Shown here: in pieces, positions 1 through 8,158 of the stretch
Numbering within the stretch: position 1 is the first letter of the stretch
Layout: every line of letters begins with the position of its first letter
NCBI RefSeq assembly: GCF_004016525.1
Contig: NZ_SACJ01000007.1
Location: 124,001 to 188,000, forward strand
DNA length: 64,000 nt
Source: Flavobacterium sufflavum
Lineage (GTDB): Bacteria; Bacteroidota; Bacteroidia; Flavobacteriales; Flavobacteriaceae
Direction of reading: 5' to 3'
Position numbers and translations under genes: made by a program
Notes under the pieces: generated by a model
Database searches by the model: none
Seen by the model: the letters and a program-made list of their open reading frames with translations, nothing else
What the model was told of the DNA's origin: nothing

Positions 1-1
1 A

Positions 2-313
2 AATACAGCAACACAATCTTCATCTTCTGTAAGTAATTATGATGTTTCCGGGATTGGAATCTTATTTATTGTTCCGAGTGGTGGTTGGGAAAATATAGCA
101 GGATTTTCCGGAGGAGTTACAGGTCAGGTTATTCAAATTATAAATGCAAATAATGATGCAATAAGTTGCTGTACCGGGGTAGTTTTTCAAAATGACAATG
201 CAGGCGGAACTCAAAAAATTAAATGTTCATCTGATATGCCATTAGGAAGTAACCAAGGAGTTTCCCTTGTTTTTGATGGAACATATTGGAGAGTTATGAG
301 ACCACCAAATTAA
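2..313 (+). CDS. C-terminal part of an unknown surface or tail-fibre-like protein (5' end outside window)
   Basis: An open frame runs from the window edge to a TAA at 311-313 and encodes about 103 residues with no start inside the window. The visible part is rich in Gly, Asn and Ser, with a GGW-x-N-I-A-G-F-SGG motif, a Cys-Cys pair and a final TYWRVMRPPN. The pattern of short beta-strands (gain of GQVIQI, then a VSLVFDGTYWR strand) resembles C-terminal domains of phage tail-fibre-like or collagen-like surface proteins of Bacteroidota, but I do not recognise a named family. A strong terminator follows 60 bases downstream, so this is the last gene of its transcript. Function is unknown. Confidence 0.6.
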   Translation, partial: NTATQSSSSVSNYDVSGIGILFIVPSGGWENIAGFSGGVTGQVIQIINANNDAISCCTGVVFQNDNAGGTQKIKCSSDMPLGSNQGVSLVFDGTYWRVMRPPN

Positions 314-371
314 TGTCTGCAATAGTTATTAAAAAGGAAAAAAATAACTAAAATTATTATAGTATAGAGTT

Positions 372-409
372 AAAAAAAGGTTCAACTTGTAAAAGTTGAA
401 CCTTTTTTT
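372..409 (+). terminator. Rho-independent terminator, usable in both directions
   Basis: A perfect stem AAGGTTCAACTT / AAGTTGAACCTT with a 4-base loop is preceded by an A-run and followed by seven T. It lies between the end of the first partial gene and the converging tRNA-dihydrouridine synthase gene, and can serve both. Confidence 0.85.
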
Positions 410-469
410 ATGTATAGTAATAGAATTTAAATTAGCTTAAAATAATTTGCAGAATTTAAGCTAAAAAGA

Positions 470-1414
470 TTACCCTTCCTTAATAATTTCTCTAACCGCT
501 TGTTCATAATTGCGTATACTTTTAGCCTTTTTTATCTTTTTATGGATTTTGTGTGGATTGGAAAAAATCACCGAAAAGTACTCCCATAAATGGTGCATTT
601 TCAATAAAATATGGGTTGCTCCAGATAGTGATTCACTATAACCGGCGTATAAAGTATCGTGGAAATCGCTGAATAATTCCATTTTATTGGATGGATATTC
701 GGAGCTGTTGTTTTTAATCATGCTTGGTAAAAACGGATCGGCTATCAAACCGCGACCAATCATCCAATGGTCTATAGTAGGAAAGCGTTCCTGCATTTTT
801 TGAAATTGGGCTACCGAGGTAATATCGCCATTGTAGTATAGTTTGAGTTTGGTATTGTCAACACATTGTTGAAAACCGTCTAAATTCACTCCACCATTGT
901 ACAATTGTTTTCCAATGCGGGCATGAATGGCTATATTTTTAATGGGATATTGTTCTAACAGCGGTAAAACATCCAGAATTTCTTCAGCGTTGTCATAGCC
1001 TAAGCGCATTTTCATCGATACAATAATGTCTGATTCCGAATGTACTCTTTTGAGAATATCATCAATTTTTTGGGTTTGGCAAATCAATCCTGAACCCATT
1101 CCTGATTTAGTTACCATTGGATATGGACAACCTAAATTCCAATTCAATTCTTTATAGCCTAATTCCTGAACATATTGGGATACAAATAAAAACTCTTCAG
1201 CATCATTGGTGATGATTTGCGGAATGACTTCCAATCCTTCGTTATTTTCAGGAAGTAAGTCACGTTGATAAGACGATTTTACAACCAGTTTTCCATTTAA
1301 ACGAATGTAAGGGGAATAAAAAGTATCAATTCCTCCAAAGTATTTATTTTGGGCATTTCTAAAACGATAATCGGTAAATCCTTGAAGAGGTGAGGAAAGA
1401 AGGGTGTAGCTCAT
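470..1414 (-). CDS. tRNA-dihydrouridine synthase (Dus family, DusC-like)
   Basis: This FMN-dependent enzyme reduces uridine to dihydrouridine in the D-loop of tRNA. The protein (314 residues) begins SSPLQGFTDYRFR, the FMN-binding start of the Dus TIM barrel. It has NLGCPYPMVTKSGMG with the catalytic Cys at about residue 96, then SMKMRLGY, the IHAR motif and a YNGDI / IGRGLIADP phosphate-binding end. The frame is open further upstream to 1468, but those residues overlap the terminator at 1466-1497 and do not look like Dus sequence. I therefore place the start at the ATG at 1412-1414. Family assignment is firm; the exact target position in tRNA is not visible from sequence. Confidence 0.92.
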   Translation of the reverse strand: MSYTLLSSPLQGFTDYRFRNAQNKYFGGIDTFYSPYIRLNGKLVVKSSYQRDLLPENNEGLEVIPQIITNDAEEFLFVSQYVQELGYKELNWNLGCPYPMVTKSGMGSGLICQTQKIDDILKRVHSESDIIVSMKMRLGYDNAEEILDVLPLLEQYPIKNIAIHARIGKQLYNGGVNLDGFQQCVDNTKLKLYYNGDITSVAQFQKMQERFPTIDHWMIGRGLIADPFLPSMIKNNSSEYPSNKMELFSDFHDTLYAGYSESLSGATHILLKMHHLWEYFSVIFSNPHKIHKKIKKAKSIRNYEQAVREIIKEG

Positions 1415-1465
1415 GTAAAAAATAATTGTGCAAATATAATCAATGCAAACTACAACTGTACAAAA

Positions 1466-1497
1466 CAAAAAAAGACTTTCTTCCGAAAGCCTTTTTA
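1466..1497 (-). terminator. Terminator of the sigma/anti-sigma operon
   Basis: Read on the minus strand, AAAAAGGCTTTC and GAAAGTCTTTTTTT pair around a GGAA loop and end in a T-run. It lies 22 bases after the anti-sigma gene stop, before the tRNA-dihydrouridine synthase start. Confidence 0.8.
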
Positions 1498-1518
1498 CTA
1501 TTTAATTTTTGAATTGAA

Positions 1519-2304
1519 TTATACTTTTCCAAGCGTATACAATTGTTCCATTGTAGGTGTTATACTTCCGCCGGCTGGTTCCAAGGTGATACCAAATGCC
1601 TGAGCGTCTCCAGTATTATTGACTGCAAAAAAGCGTTGGTCATTTTTATTAAAGTTATCCAGCAATCCGATACTTGTAGGAGTCAATGGATTTAATGTTA
1701 AAGCCCAAACCTGATATACCATTCCCTTAGGTGGTTCCGGTAATCCGGAAGCATCAACATATACTTTTTGAGTTTCTTTGTTCCAATATATTTTTGCTGA
1801 AGATTCAGGAGCTACAGTTTGACCAGCAAGAGCAACTACAGTATTTTGTTCGTCTTTTATAACGGCTAAATTAGTTTCAATAACCGCTTTTTTCGCTGTT
1901 AACTCTTTTAGCTCTTTTTCAACCTTAGCTTTTTCGTTTGTAGCATTTACTATTTGATTGTTGTTTTGTTCTAATTGGCTGTATTGAAAACCAATTCCAA
2001 TTAACAATAGTATTGCCGCAGCCCAGCCAATAAATGCGGCCCAATTTTTCTTAGGAGCCATTGGAATTACTTCTGCAGCTTTTAAATCTAGTTTTTCTTT
2101 TATTTTTGCGTAGTTTTCTGCTGATTGGAATGGCGAAAAACTGGAAGATAATGCCAGAACTGATTTTTCAATTGCTATGATTTCAGCATTAATTTCGGGG
2201 TATTTTTTAGCCATTGCTGCTACTTCTTCGCTTTCGGATTCAGTTAATGAGCCGTAAACGTAAAGTTCTAATATGCCTGATTCTATATATTCTCTTGTGT
2301 CCAT
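1519..2304 (-). CDS. Anti-sigma factor, RskA-like, single-pass membrane protein
   Basis: The protein (261 residues) has a cytoplasmic N-terminal part with an anti-sigma-like helix set (YIESGILELYVYGSLTESE at about residues 6-24). One membrane helix follows at about 88-107 (WAAFIGWAAAILLLIGIGF), then a charged coiled coil at about 110-150 and a C-terminal RskA domain with YVDASGLPEPPKGMVYQVWAL. The last is the hallmark of anti-sigma-K type proteins. It starts 4 bases after the ECF sigma gene stop, so the pair is co-transcribed and probably translationally coupled. It is inferred to hold the neighbouring sigma factor inactive at the membrane until an unknown signal acts on the outer domain. It is not a FecR-type regulator. 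Confidence 0.88.
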   Translation of the reverse strand: MDTREYIESGILELYVYGSLTESESEEVAAMAKKYPEINAEIIAIEKSVLALSSSFSPFQSAENYAKIKEKLDLKAAEVIPMAPKKNWAAFIGWAAAILLLIGIGFQYSQLEQNNNQIVNATNEKAKVEKELKELTAKKAVIETNLAVIKDEQNTVVALAGQTVAPESSAKIYWNKETQKVYVDASGLPEPPKGMVYQVWALTLNPLTPTSIGLLDNFNKNDQRFFAVNNTGDAQAFGITLEPAGGSITPTMEQLYTLGKV

Positions 2305-2308
2305 TGTA

Positions 2309-2839
2309 CTATACTTTCAAATAGTTTCTTAAATCATTAATACAGTTTCGGTTGTGCGTTTTTACTGTTCCCAATGGGATTTCCAGTTCTTCCGCAGCTT
2401 CTTGTTGGGTATAGCCTTTAAAAAACAGTAAATCTATTATTTGGATACATTTAGGTTTTAACCTTTTAATAAATTCTTGCATTCCTATGCCATCAACCTT
2501 GTTTGTCAGTTTGTTACTGTCTTCTAATAGATTTACGAAATTATCTGTAGAAAGGTTTTTTTGACTGTTGTTAAAGTTTTTAGAACGCAATCGGTCAATC
2601 GAAGTATTTCGGGCAATATTGAGTATCCAGGTGTAAAAACGACCTTTGTTTTCGTTATAACTGTCTAAGTTTTTCCAGATTTTCACAAATACTTCTTGAA
2701 GAACGTCTTCGGCTTCTTCGGTATTTTTAATGAGTACGCTAATGACAGAAAATAAACTTTTAGCATACATATCATAAAGATGCGTAAAGGCTTTTTCGTC
2801 CTTTCTGTAGATTAAAACTAATAATTCGTCCTGGCTCAT
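2309..2839 (-). CDS. ECF-type RNA polymerase sigma factor
   Basis: The protein has 176 residues. Region 2 is at about 10-85, with the DVLQEVFVKIWKNLDSY core and FYTWILNIARNTSIDRLR. Region 4 is at about 120-172, with IDLLFFKGYTQQEAAEEL and IPLGTVKTHNR as the -35-recognising helix-turn-helix. It lacks regions 1 and 3, as expected for extracytoplasmic-function sigma factors. The RskA-type anti-sigma gene follows after 4 bases. It diverges from a TonB-dependent receptor gene, with 219 bases between them. That layout suggests but does not prove that the receptor is among its targets. Confidence 0.93.
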   Translation of the reverse strand: MSQDELLVLIYRKDEKAFTHLYDMYAKSLFSVISVLIKNTEEAEDVLQEVFVKIWKNLDSYNENKGRFYTWILNIARNTSIDRLRSKNFNNSQKNLSTDNFVNLLEDSNKLTNKVDGIGMQEFIKRLKPKCIQIIDLLFFKGYTQQEAAEELEIPLGTVKTHNRNCINDLRNYLKV

Positions 2840-2854
2840 AGTTTTTATTTTTGC

Positions 2855-2876
2855 AATACAAACTTAATACAAACTT
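2855..2876 (-). repeat. Tandem 11-base repeat in front of the ECF sigma gene
   Basis: Two exact head-to-tail copies of AAGTTTGTATT (minus strand) lie 16 bases upstream of the sigma factor start. Each overlaps a TAAGTTTG string, which matches the TAnnTTTG promoter box of Bacteroidota. No clear upstream TTTG box is present at the usual distance. It may be a promoter or an autoregulatory site. Confidence 0.4.
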
Positions 2877-3012
2877 ATTTAGAAATAGATACCTTTTATT
2901 AGATTAAGAAATAAAAATCTTATTTTTCTTTTATTACAATGGAAATCAATTTTATTGTTAGATGCAGGATAGCACTTAAATCATACAGGATACTATTTAT
3001 AACTCGCTATTT

Positions 3013-3020
3013 TATTTTTG
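3013..3020 (+). promoter_or_regulatory. Candidate -7 promoter box for the TonB-dependent receptor
   Basis: TATTTTTG matches the Bacteroidota TAnnTTTG box and lies 38 bases before the receptor ATG. No convincing -33 TTTG is seen. Confidence 0.4.
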
Positions 3021-3058
3021 GCTTTAGCCAATTAACCAACCAAAAAGCATAATTTTTT

Positions 3059-5272
3059 ATGAAACACATTTTTACAGTAATCACTGTTCTTATAGGTTTT
3101 TGTTCTTTTTCGCAAACGCAAAAAGGGATTGTAATAGATGGTTATGGAAACGCAGTTGAGAATGCTTTTATCATTAATCCTGCTACTGAATCTCATTCGC
3201 ATACCGATGATTCAGGGGCTTTTACAATTGAAAAAACGAATGTAGGTGATGTTTTGAGAATTACGGCTCTGGGGTTTAAAATAAAAAGTTATAAAGTTAG
3301 TAGTGAGGAAAATAAGATTGTTCTGGAAGATGGTGTGTTAAAATTAAATGATGTTGTAATCCAGCACAAAGTTTCGGCAATGAATTTAATTTCAAAAATA
3401 GATTTGCAAACTTCGCCAGTGAATACTTCTCAGGAAATTTTGCAAAAAGTACCGGGATTATTCATAGGGCAACATGCCGGTGGGGGAAAGGGAGAGCAGA
3501 TGTTTTTAAGAGGTTTTGATATTGATCATGGTACCGATGTTGCTATTTCGGTTGATGGAATGCCTGTCAATTTGGTTTCCCACGCACATGGTCAGGGTTA
3601 TGCCGATTTGCATTTTGTGATTCCTGAAACGGTCGATAAAATTGATTATGGTAAAGGGACTTATTATGCCAATAAAGGAGATTTTGCTACTGCTGGATAC
3701 GTAGGCTTTCAAACCAAAGAAAAACTGGATAATAGCAGCATTAGCGTTGAAGCCGGACAATTTAATATGAAGCGAACCGTAGGTTTGTTTAATCTTTTGG
3801 ACAATGCTAAAAATCAAAGAGCTTATATTGCCACAGAGTATTTCTTGACCGATGGTCCTTTTGAATCGCCTCAAAATTTTAACCGTCTTAATTTGTTAGG
3901 AAAATATACGTATCTGTTAGGGCTGAATAGTAAATTTTCAATTTCTGCTTCTCATTTTTCAAGTAAATGGGATGCTTCAGGACAAATTCCTCAGCGATTA
4001 GTGGATAATGGGACGCTTTCCAGATTTGGAGCAGTTGATGATACCGAAGGAGGAAATACTTCGAGAACTAATATCATTGCTTCTCTGAATAAGCCTATAG
4101 ACAAAAACACCTTTGTGAAAATCAATACTTTTTTTAGTAAGTATGCCCTTGAGTTGTATTCTAATTTTACTTTTTTCTTAAAAGATCCTGTTAATGGAGA
4201 CCAAATCAGGCAAAAAGAAAATCGGACACTTTATGGAATGAGTGCCGAAATAAACAAAAAAATAAAAAATGACGGTTGGGATATCAATTATCAGGTGGGA
4301 ATTGGTTTCAGAGTTGATGCAACCAAAGACAGTGAATTGTCACATACTTTGAATCGAAAAACTACATTGGAAAATATAAAATTAGGGGATATTGATGAAA
4401 ATAATAATTATGGCTATTTGAATTCTGAATTTATATTTGGGAAATTAATGATTAATCCGGGACTGCGTTTCGATTATTTTAAATTCAATTATCAGGATAA
4501 ATTAAGTGCAACTTACACGAATCAATCTAAAGATGAGATTAAAGTTTCTCCAAAATTGAATTTTATCTATTCTCAAAACAACAATTTGCAATTTTTTGTA
4601 AAATCAGGAATGGGATTTCACTCTAATGATGCCCGTGTTGTGGTTCAGGATAATACCAAGAAAACCTTACCAACGGCTATTGGAACTGATGTAGGTACAA
4701 TTTGGAAACCTTCTCATAACCTGATTATTAATTCGGCTTTGTGGTACATGTACTTGCAGCAGGAGTTTGTGTATTCGGGCGATGGGGGAATTATGGAGAC
4801 TAGTGGAAGAACAAAGCGTATGGGAGCCGATTTTGGAATTCGCTATCATTTAAATGAGATTTTATATATTTATTCGGATGCCAATTATACTTTTGCCAGA
4901 AGTATGGATGTAGTAAAAGGTCAAGATTATATTCCTTTAGCTCCCGATTTTACTACTACAGGAGGAATCAGTTTTCAAAATTGGCATCAATTTTCAGGAG
5001 GAATACGTTATCGTTATTTAAAAAGCCGTCCTGCCAATGAAGATAATTCTATTGTTGCCGAAGGTTATTTTGTGACCGATATGAATTTAAACTACAATTT
5101 TAAAAATCTTACTTTTGGCGTAGCCATCCAAAATTTATTTAATACCCAATGGAACGAAACACAGTTTGCCACCGAATCCAGATTGAAAGACGAATCGAAT
5201 CCTGTTGATGAGATTCATTTTACTCCTGGAACACCTTTTAATTTAAAAGCTAAAATCACCTATCGATTTTAA
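3059..5272 (+). CDS. TonB-dependent outer-membrane receptor
   Basis: The protein (737 residues) begins with a signal peptide ending about FCSFSQTQ. A carboxypeptidase-regulatory-like beta domain follows (about 20-90; GIVIDGYGNAVENAFI). The plug is at about 110-220 (LQKVPGLFIGQHAGGGKGEQMFLRGF and VDGMPVNLVSHAHGQG). A 22-strand type barrel ends in the terminal aromatic motif NLKAKITYRF. Unlike SusC it is short and has no SusD gene beside it, so a glycan role is not supported. The DIDHGTD / SHAHGQGYADLHF plug signature is typical of one Bacteroidota receptor group whose ligand I do not know. It diverges from the ECF sigma/anti-sigma operon. Confidence 0.93.
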   Translation: MKHIFTVITVLIGFCSFSQTQKGIVIDGYGNAVENAFIINPATESHSHTDDSGAFTIEKTNVGDVLRITALGFKIKSYKVSSEENKIVLEDGVLKLNDVVIQHKVSAMNLISKIDLQTSPVNTSQEILQKVPGLFIGQHAGGGKGEQMFLRGFDIDHGTDVAISVDGMPVNLVSHAHGQGYADLHFVIPETVDKIDYGKGTYYANKGDFATAGYVGFQTKEKLDNSSISVEAGQFNMKRTVGLFNLLDNAKNQRAYIATEYFLTDGPFESPQNFNRLNLLGKYTYLLGLNSKFSISASHFSSKWDASGQIPQRLVDNGTLSRFGAVDDTEGGNTSRTNIIASLNKPIDKNTFVKINTFFSKYALELYSNFTFFLKDPVNGDQIRQKENRTLYGMSAEINKKIKNDGWDINYQVGIGFRVDATKDSELSHTLNRKTTLENIKLGDIDENNNYGYLNSEFIFGKLMINPGLRFDYFKFNYQDKLSATYTNQSKDEIKVSPKLNFIYSQNNNLQFFVKSGMGFHSNDARVVVQDNTKKTLPTAIGTDVGTIWKPSHNLIINSALWYMYLQQEFVYSGDGGIMETSGRTKRMGADFGIRYHLNEILYIYSDANYTFARSMDVVKGQDYIPLAPDFTTTGGISFQNWHQFSGGIRYRYLKSRPANEDNSIVAEGYFVTDMNLNYNFKNLTFGVAIQNLFNTQWNETQFATESRLKDESNPVDEIHFTPGTPFNLKAKITYRF

Positions 5273-5386
5273 AAAACAAAGTACTTTTTTGTTGGGTTTT
5301 ATTTAACTTTTGTTGAATTGAAATTAGTTGTTTAAAAGAATGGCACAAAAATTGAATTTGATTATTTTTAGAAAAAATATAGATAT

Positions 5387-5974
5387 ATGAAAAAATTATT
5401 GTTTACGGCCTGCGCCGCCTTGTTGTTTTTTAGTGGATTTACTCAGGCACAAAGTAAAAAAAGTGATAAAATCAAAAAAGAAAAAGTAGTGGATACCCAA
5501 AGTATTTATCAATTTAAAGTAGAAGATTTATCAGGAGAAACCTTTGATTTTTCTAAACTGAAAGGAAAAAAAGTGTTGATTGTAAACACGGCTTCCAAAT
5601 GTGGTTATACTCCACAATATGAGCAACTGGAGGCAATTTATAAAGAATACAAAGACAAAGGTTTTACAATTATTGGTTTTCCGGCGAATAATTTTAACGG
5701 ACAAGAACCTGGAACCAATAAAGACATTGAGACTTTTTGTAAATTAAATTACGGGGTAACTTTCCCAATGATGTCTAAAATATCTGTAAAAGGAGCTGAT
5801 ATGAGTCCTCTTTATCAATTTTTAACTCAAAAAGAGAAAAACGGGGTTAAAGATTCGGAAGTGAAATGGAATTTCCAAAAGTATCTGATTGACGAAAAAG
5901 GACATTTGGTAGAAGTATATTTTTCTAAAACCAAACCTGATGCTCCGGAAATTGTAAACTGGATCAAACAATAA
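5387..5974 (+). CDS. Glutathione peroxidase family thiol peroxidase, exported
   Basis: The enzyme reduces H2O2 and organic hydroperoxides; bacterial members usually use thioredoxin-like donors rather than glutathione. The protein (195 residues) has a signal peptide (about 1-21, ending TQAQ), so it probably acts in the periplasm. The catalytic tetrad can be seen: Cys72 in NTASKCGYTP, Gln106 in NGQEPG, and Trp161-Asn162 in KWNFQKYL. Cys118 in ETFCKLNYGVTFPM is the likely resolving cysteine, as in BtuE-like enzymes. The usual FPCNQF segment is FPANNF here. It is a single gene with its own terminator downstream. Confidence 0.93.
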   Translation: MKKLLFTACAALLFFSGFTQAQSKKSDKIKKEKVVDTQSIYQFKVEDLSGETFDFSKLKGKKVLIVNTASKCGYTPQYEQLEAIYKEYKDKGFTIIGFPANNFNGQEPGTNKDIETFCKLNYGVTFPMMSKISVKGADMSPLYQFLTQKEKNGVKDSEVKWNFQKYLIDEKGHLVEVYFSKTKPDAPEIVNWIKQ

Positions 5975-5991
5975 ACAGTTTTGTTTTTATA

Positions 5992-6033
5992 GAAAAAGCG
6001 GTTTTTAACGTAGTTTAGAAATCGCTTTTTTTT
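5992..6033 (+). terminator. Terminator after the glutathione peroxidase gene
   Basis: AAAAAGCGGTTT pairs imperfectly with AAATCGCTTTTT and is followed by a T-run, 18 bases after the stop codon. Confidence 0.7.
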
Positions 6034-6060
6034 TATGTTTAAATTGATAAAACAATTTGA

Positions 6061-6105
6061 ACCACATAAGTCACATAAGTTTTGAACTTATATGACTTAT
6101 GTGGT
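6061..6105. repeat. 45-base near-perfect hairpin between peroxidase gene and menD
   Basis: Two 21-base arms (ACCACATAAGTCACATAAG... and its reverse complement with one mismatch) flank a TTG loop. Each arm itself contains ACATAAGT twice. An A-run, not a T-run, follows, so it is not a normal terminator for the upstream gene. It resembles the dispersed intergenic repeats seen elsewhere in the window. Confidence 0.7.
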
Positions 6106-6146
6106 AAAAAAAACGAAGCTTAAGTCTTAAAGTAAAGGCAACTTTG

Positions 6147-6154
6147 TATCTTTG
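6147..6154 (+). promoter_or_regulatory. Candidate -7 promoter box for menD
   Basis: TATCTTTG is an exact match to TAnnTTTG, 21 bases upstream of the menD ATG at 6176. This would give a very short leader. It also argues against the open frame upstream of 6176 being coding. Confidence 0.5.
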
Positions 6155-6175
6155 TTTTCTTTTGAAATAAAAACA

Positions 6176-7837
6176 ATGATTTACCCCAAAATACCTTTAG
6201 CGCAAAGCCTTATTCAGATTTGTCAAGCCAAAGGAATCACCGATATCGTAATTTCTCCAGGTTCCAGAAATGCCCCATTAACAATTGGTTTTGCCAATAA
6301 TCCTAATTTTAAATGCTATAGCATTGCTGACGAACGATGTGCCGCTTTTTTTGCTTTGGGAATAGCCCAACAAATCAAGCGTCCCGTTGCCGTAGTTTGT
6401 ACTTCAGGTTCGGCATTGTTGAATTATTATCCGGCCATTGCCGAAGCTTTTTACAGTCAAATTCCTTTGATTGTAATTTCGGCTGACAGGCCACAAAGCA
6501 AGATTGATATTGGCGATGGACAAACCATTCGTCAGGAAAATGTTTTTGCCAATCATTCTTTGTACAATGCTAATTTAACCGAAGAAGCTTCAAAAGAAAA
6601 TGATCATAAAATCAACGAAGCTATAGATGCCGCTTTCCATAAAAAAGGACCGGTACATATTAACGCTCCATTTGAAGAACCTTTGTACGAAACGGTTACG
6701 GAGCTTTCTGTAGATACGATGGTTCATAATTTTGCCAGTTTAAATCCAATACTTCCGTTAGAAAATTTGACTGCTTTTGCTGATATTTGGAATAAATCCA
6801 CTAAGAAATTAGTATTGGTTGGGGTGAATGATCCTAATGCTATTTCGAATGCAACTATTGAAGCTTTAGCCAAAGACGAATCGGTTGTGGTGATGACGGA
6901 GACTACTTCCAACTTGTATCATCCAAGTTTTATTTCGAATATAGACACTATAATTACGCCATTTGATAATGGTGATTTTGAAGATTTCTGCCCGGAAATT
7001 TTGGTCACTTTTGGCGGAATGATTGTTTCTAAACGCATCAAGGCATTTTTACGAAAACACAAGCCTAAACAACATTGGCATATTGACTCTTTGCGTGCTT
7101 ATGATACTTTTGGAATTTTGACCAAACATTTTGAAGTCAGTCCGAATACTTTTTTTGAGGGCTTTTTACCTTTAACCATTACTGTAAAAAGTGATTATTT
7201 CGAAAAAACAAATCGTATTAAGGAAATTCGAAAAGAGAAACAGGAAGTTTATTTAGCTAAAACACCTTTTTCTGATTTTGCAGTTTTTGATACCGTAATT
7301 AAAAGTTTAGCTTTAAATAGTCTATTGCAAATCAGTAATAGTGCGGCCATTCGCTATGCACAGTTAATACATATAAATCCCTCTATTGAGGTTTATTGTA
7401 ATCGCGGAACCAGCGGAATTGACGGCAGTACTTCAACGGCTATCGGGGCGGCATTAGCCAGCAAAAAACAAACTGTTTTTATTACAGGCGATGTGAGTTT
7501 TCTGTATGATAGCAATGCGTTGTGGAATAATTATATCCCAAATAATTTTAAAATTATTATCATAAATAATGGTGGTGGTGGCATCTTTAGAATTTTGCCA
7601 GGACATGAAGAAAATGCTGTTTTTAATACTTTTTTCGAAACTTCACATGGTTTAACAGCCGAACATTTGGCTAAAATGTATGGTTTGGATTATTTTACAG
7701 CCACTAATGAAGCCAGTTTGGAAAGTGGTTTGAAGCAATTCTACGCACAAAATTCTAAGGCGGTTATTTTAGAGATTTTTACACCCACAGTAGAGAATGA
7801 TGCTGTTTTAAAGCAATTTTTTAGGGAGTTAAGCTAA
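6176..7837 (+). CDS. menD: 2-succinyl-5-enolpyruvyl-6-hydroxy-3-cyclohexene-1-carboxylate synthase (MenD)
   Basis: This thiamine-diphosphate enzyme joins isochorismate and 2-oxoglutarate, the first committed step of menaquinone synthesis. The protein (553 residues) shows a Pyr domain with ISPGSRNAPLTIGF, a central Rossmann-like domain and a PP domain. The PP domain has NRGTSGIDGSTSTAIGAAL and the thiamine motif GDVSFLYDSNAL...NNGGGGIF. The open frame extends 24 bases upstream with a TTG start, but the ATG at 6176 gives the normal MenD N-terminus. menB, menA and menC occur 16-22 kb downstream on the same strand; menF and menE are not in the window. Confidence 0.95.
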   Translation: MIYPKIPLAQSLIQICQAKGITDIVISPGSRNAPLTIGFANNPNFKCYSIADERCAAFFALGIAQQIKRPVAVVCTSGSALLNYYPAIAEAFYSQIPLIVISADRPQSKIDIGDGQTIRQENVFANHSLYNANLTEEASKENDHKINEAIDAAFHKKGPVHINAPFEEPLYETVTELSVDTMVHNFASLNPILPLENLTAFADIWNKSTKKLVLVGVNDPNAISNATIEALAKDESVVVMTETTSNLYHPSFISNIDTIITPFDNGDFEDFCPEILVTFGGMIVSKRIKAFLRKHKPKQHWHIDSLRAYDTFGILTKHFEVSPNTFFEGFLPLTITVKSDYFEKTNRIKEIRKEKQEVYLAKTPFSDFAVFDTVIKSLALNSLLQISNSAAIRYAQLIHINPSIEVYCNRGTSGIDGSTSTAIGAALASKKQTVFITGDVSFLYDSNALWNNYIPNNFKIIIINNGGGGIFRILPGHEENAVFNTFFETSHGLTAEHLAKMYGLDYFTATNEASLESGLKQFYAQNSKAVILEIFTPTVENDAVLKQFFRELS

Positions 7838-7900
7838 AAATATTACTAGATTTTATCCTTTAAATTTGGTATTAAGTGTCAAATGTTTGAAAAATATAAG

Positions 7901-7933
7901 AACTCCTCTGAAAGTCTTCGGGGGAGTTTTTTT
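7901..7933 (+). terminator. menD terminator
   Basis: AACTCC pairs with GGAGTT around an AAAGTCTTC-containing loop and is followed by seven T. Confidence 0.75.
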
Positions 7934-8060
7934 ATTTTAAATAAGGAAGACTGATTTGATTGATGAAGATTCTGATTTTTATTTTTTGTTTGAAATACAG
8001 GACAGTACAGGTTAGTTAATTAGTTTTATGTATATATTTTAGTAAAATTTAACCTACCTG

Positions 8061-8068
8061 TATTTTTG
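8061..8068 (+). promoter_or_regulatory. Candidate -7 promoter box for the first array gene
   Basis: TATTTTTG fits TAnnTTTG and directly follows an AACCTACCTG segment that forms an imperfect dyad with ACAGGTTAG about 50 bases upstream. Confidence 0.4.
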
Positions 8069-8158
8069 GTTCAGGATTATTTTACAATGTTTATACATCA
8101 TTGAGAAGTAATCAAAGTAAAGTTTTATAAAGTGGTTTTATATAAATTCAAATTTTGT

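Larger units (their letters stand above)
7838..8158 (+). other. Intergenic region between menD and the paralogue array
   Basis: This 321-base stretch holds the menD terminator, a weak dyad around 8003-8062 (ACAGGTTAGTT and its imperfect complement AACCTACCTGT) and a promoter box at 8061-8068. I see no gene. The open frame of the first paralogue reaches back to a GTG at 8132, but alignment with copies 3 and 4 supports the later ATG. Confidence 0.6.

Noticed and set aside
1415..1468. N-terminal extension of the tRNA-dihydrouridine synthase
   Set aside because: It overlaps the minus-strand terminator of the sigma operon and lacks family sequence.
6061..6105. Hairpin as a terminator for the peroxidase gene
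   Set aside because: A standard terminator already lies at 5992-6033 and this hairpin is followed by A, not T, on the coding strand.
8132..8158. GTG start giving nine more residues on array copy 1
   Set aside because: Copies 3 and 4 have no such extension and the ATG at 8159 aligns with their starts; the same applies to GTG 10946 in copy 2.
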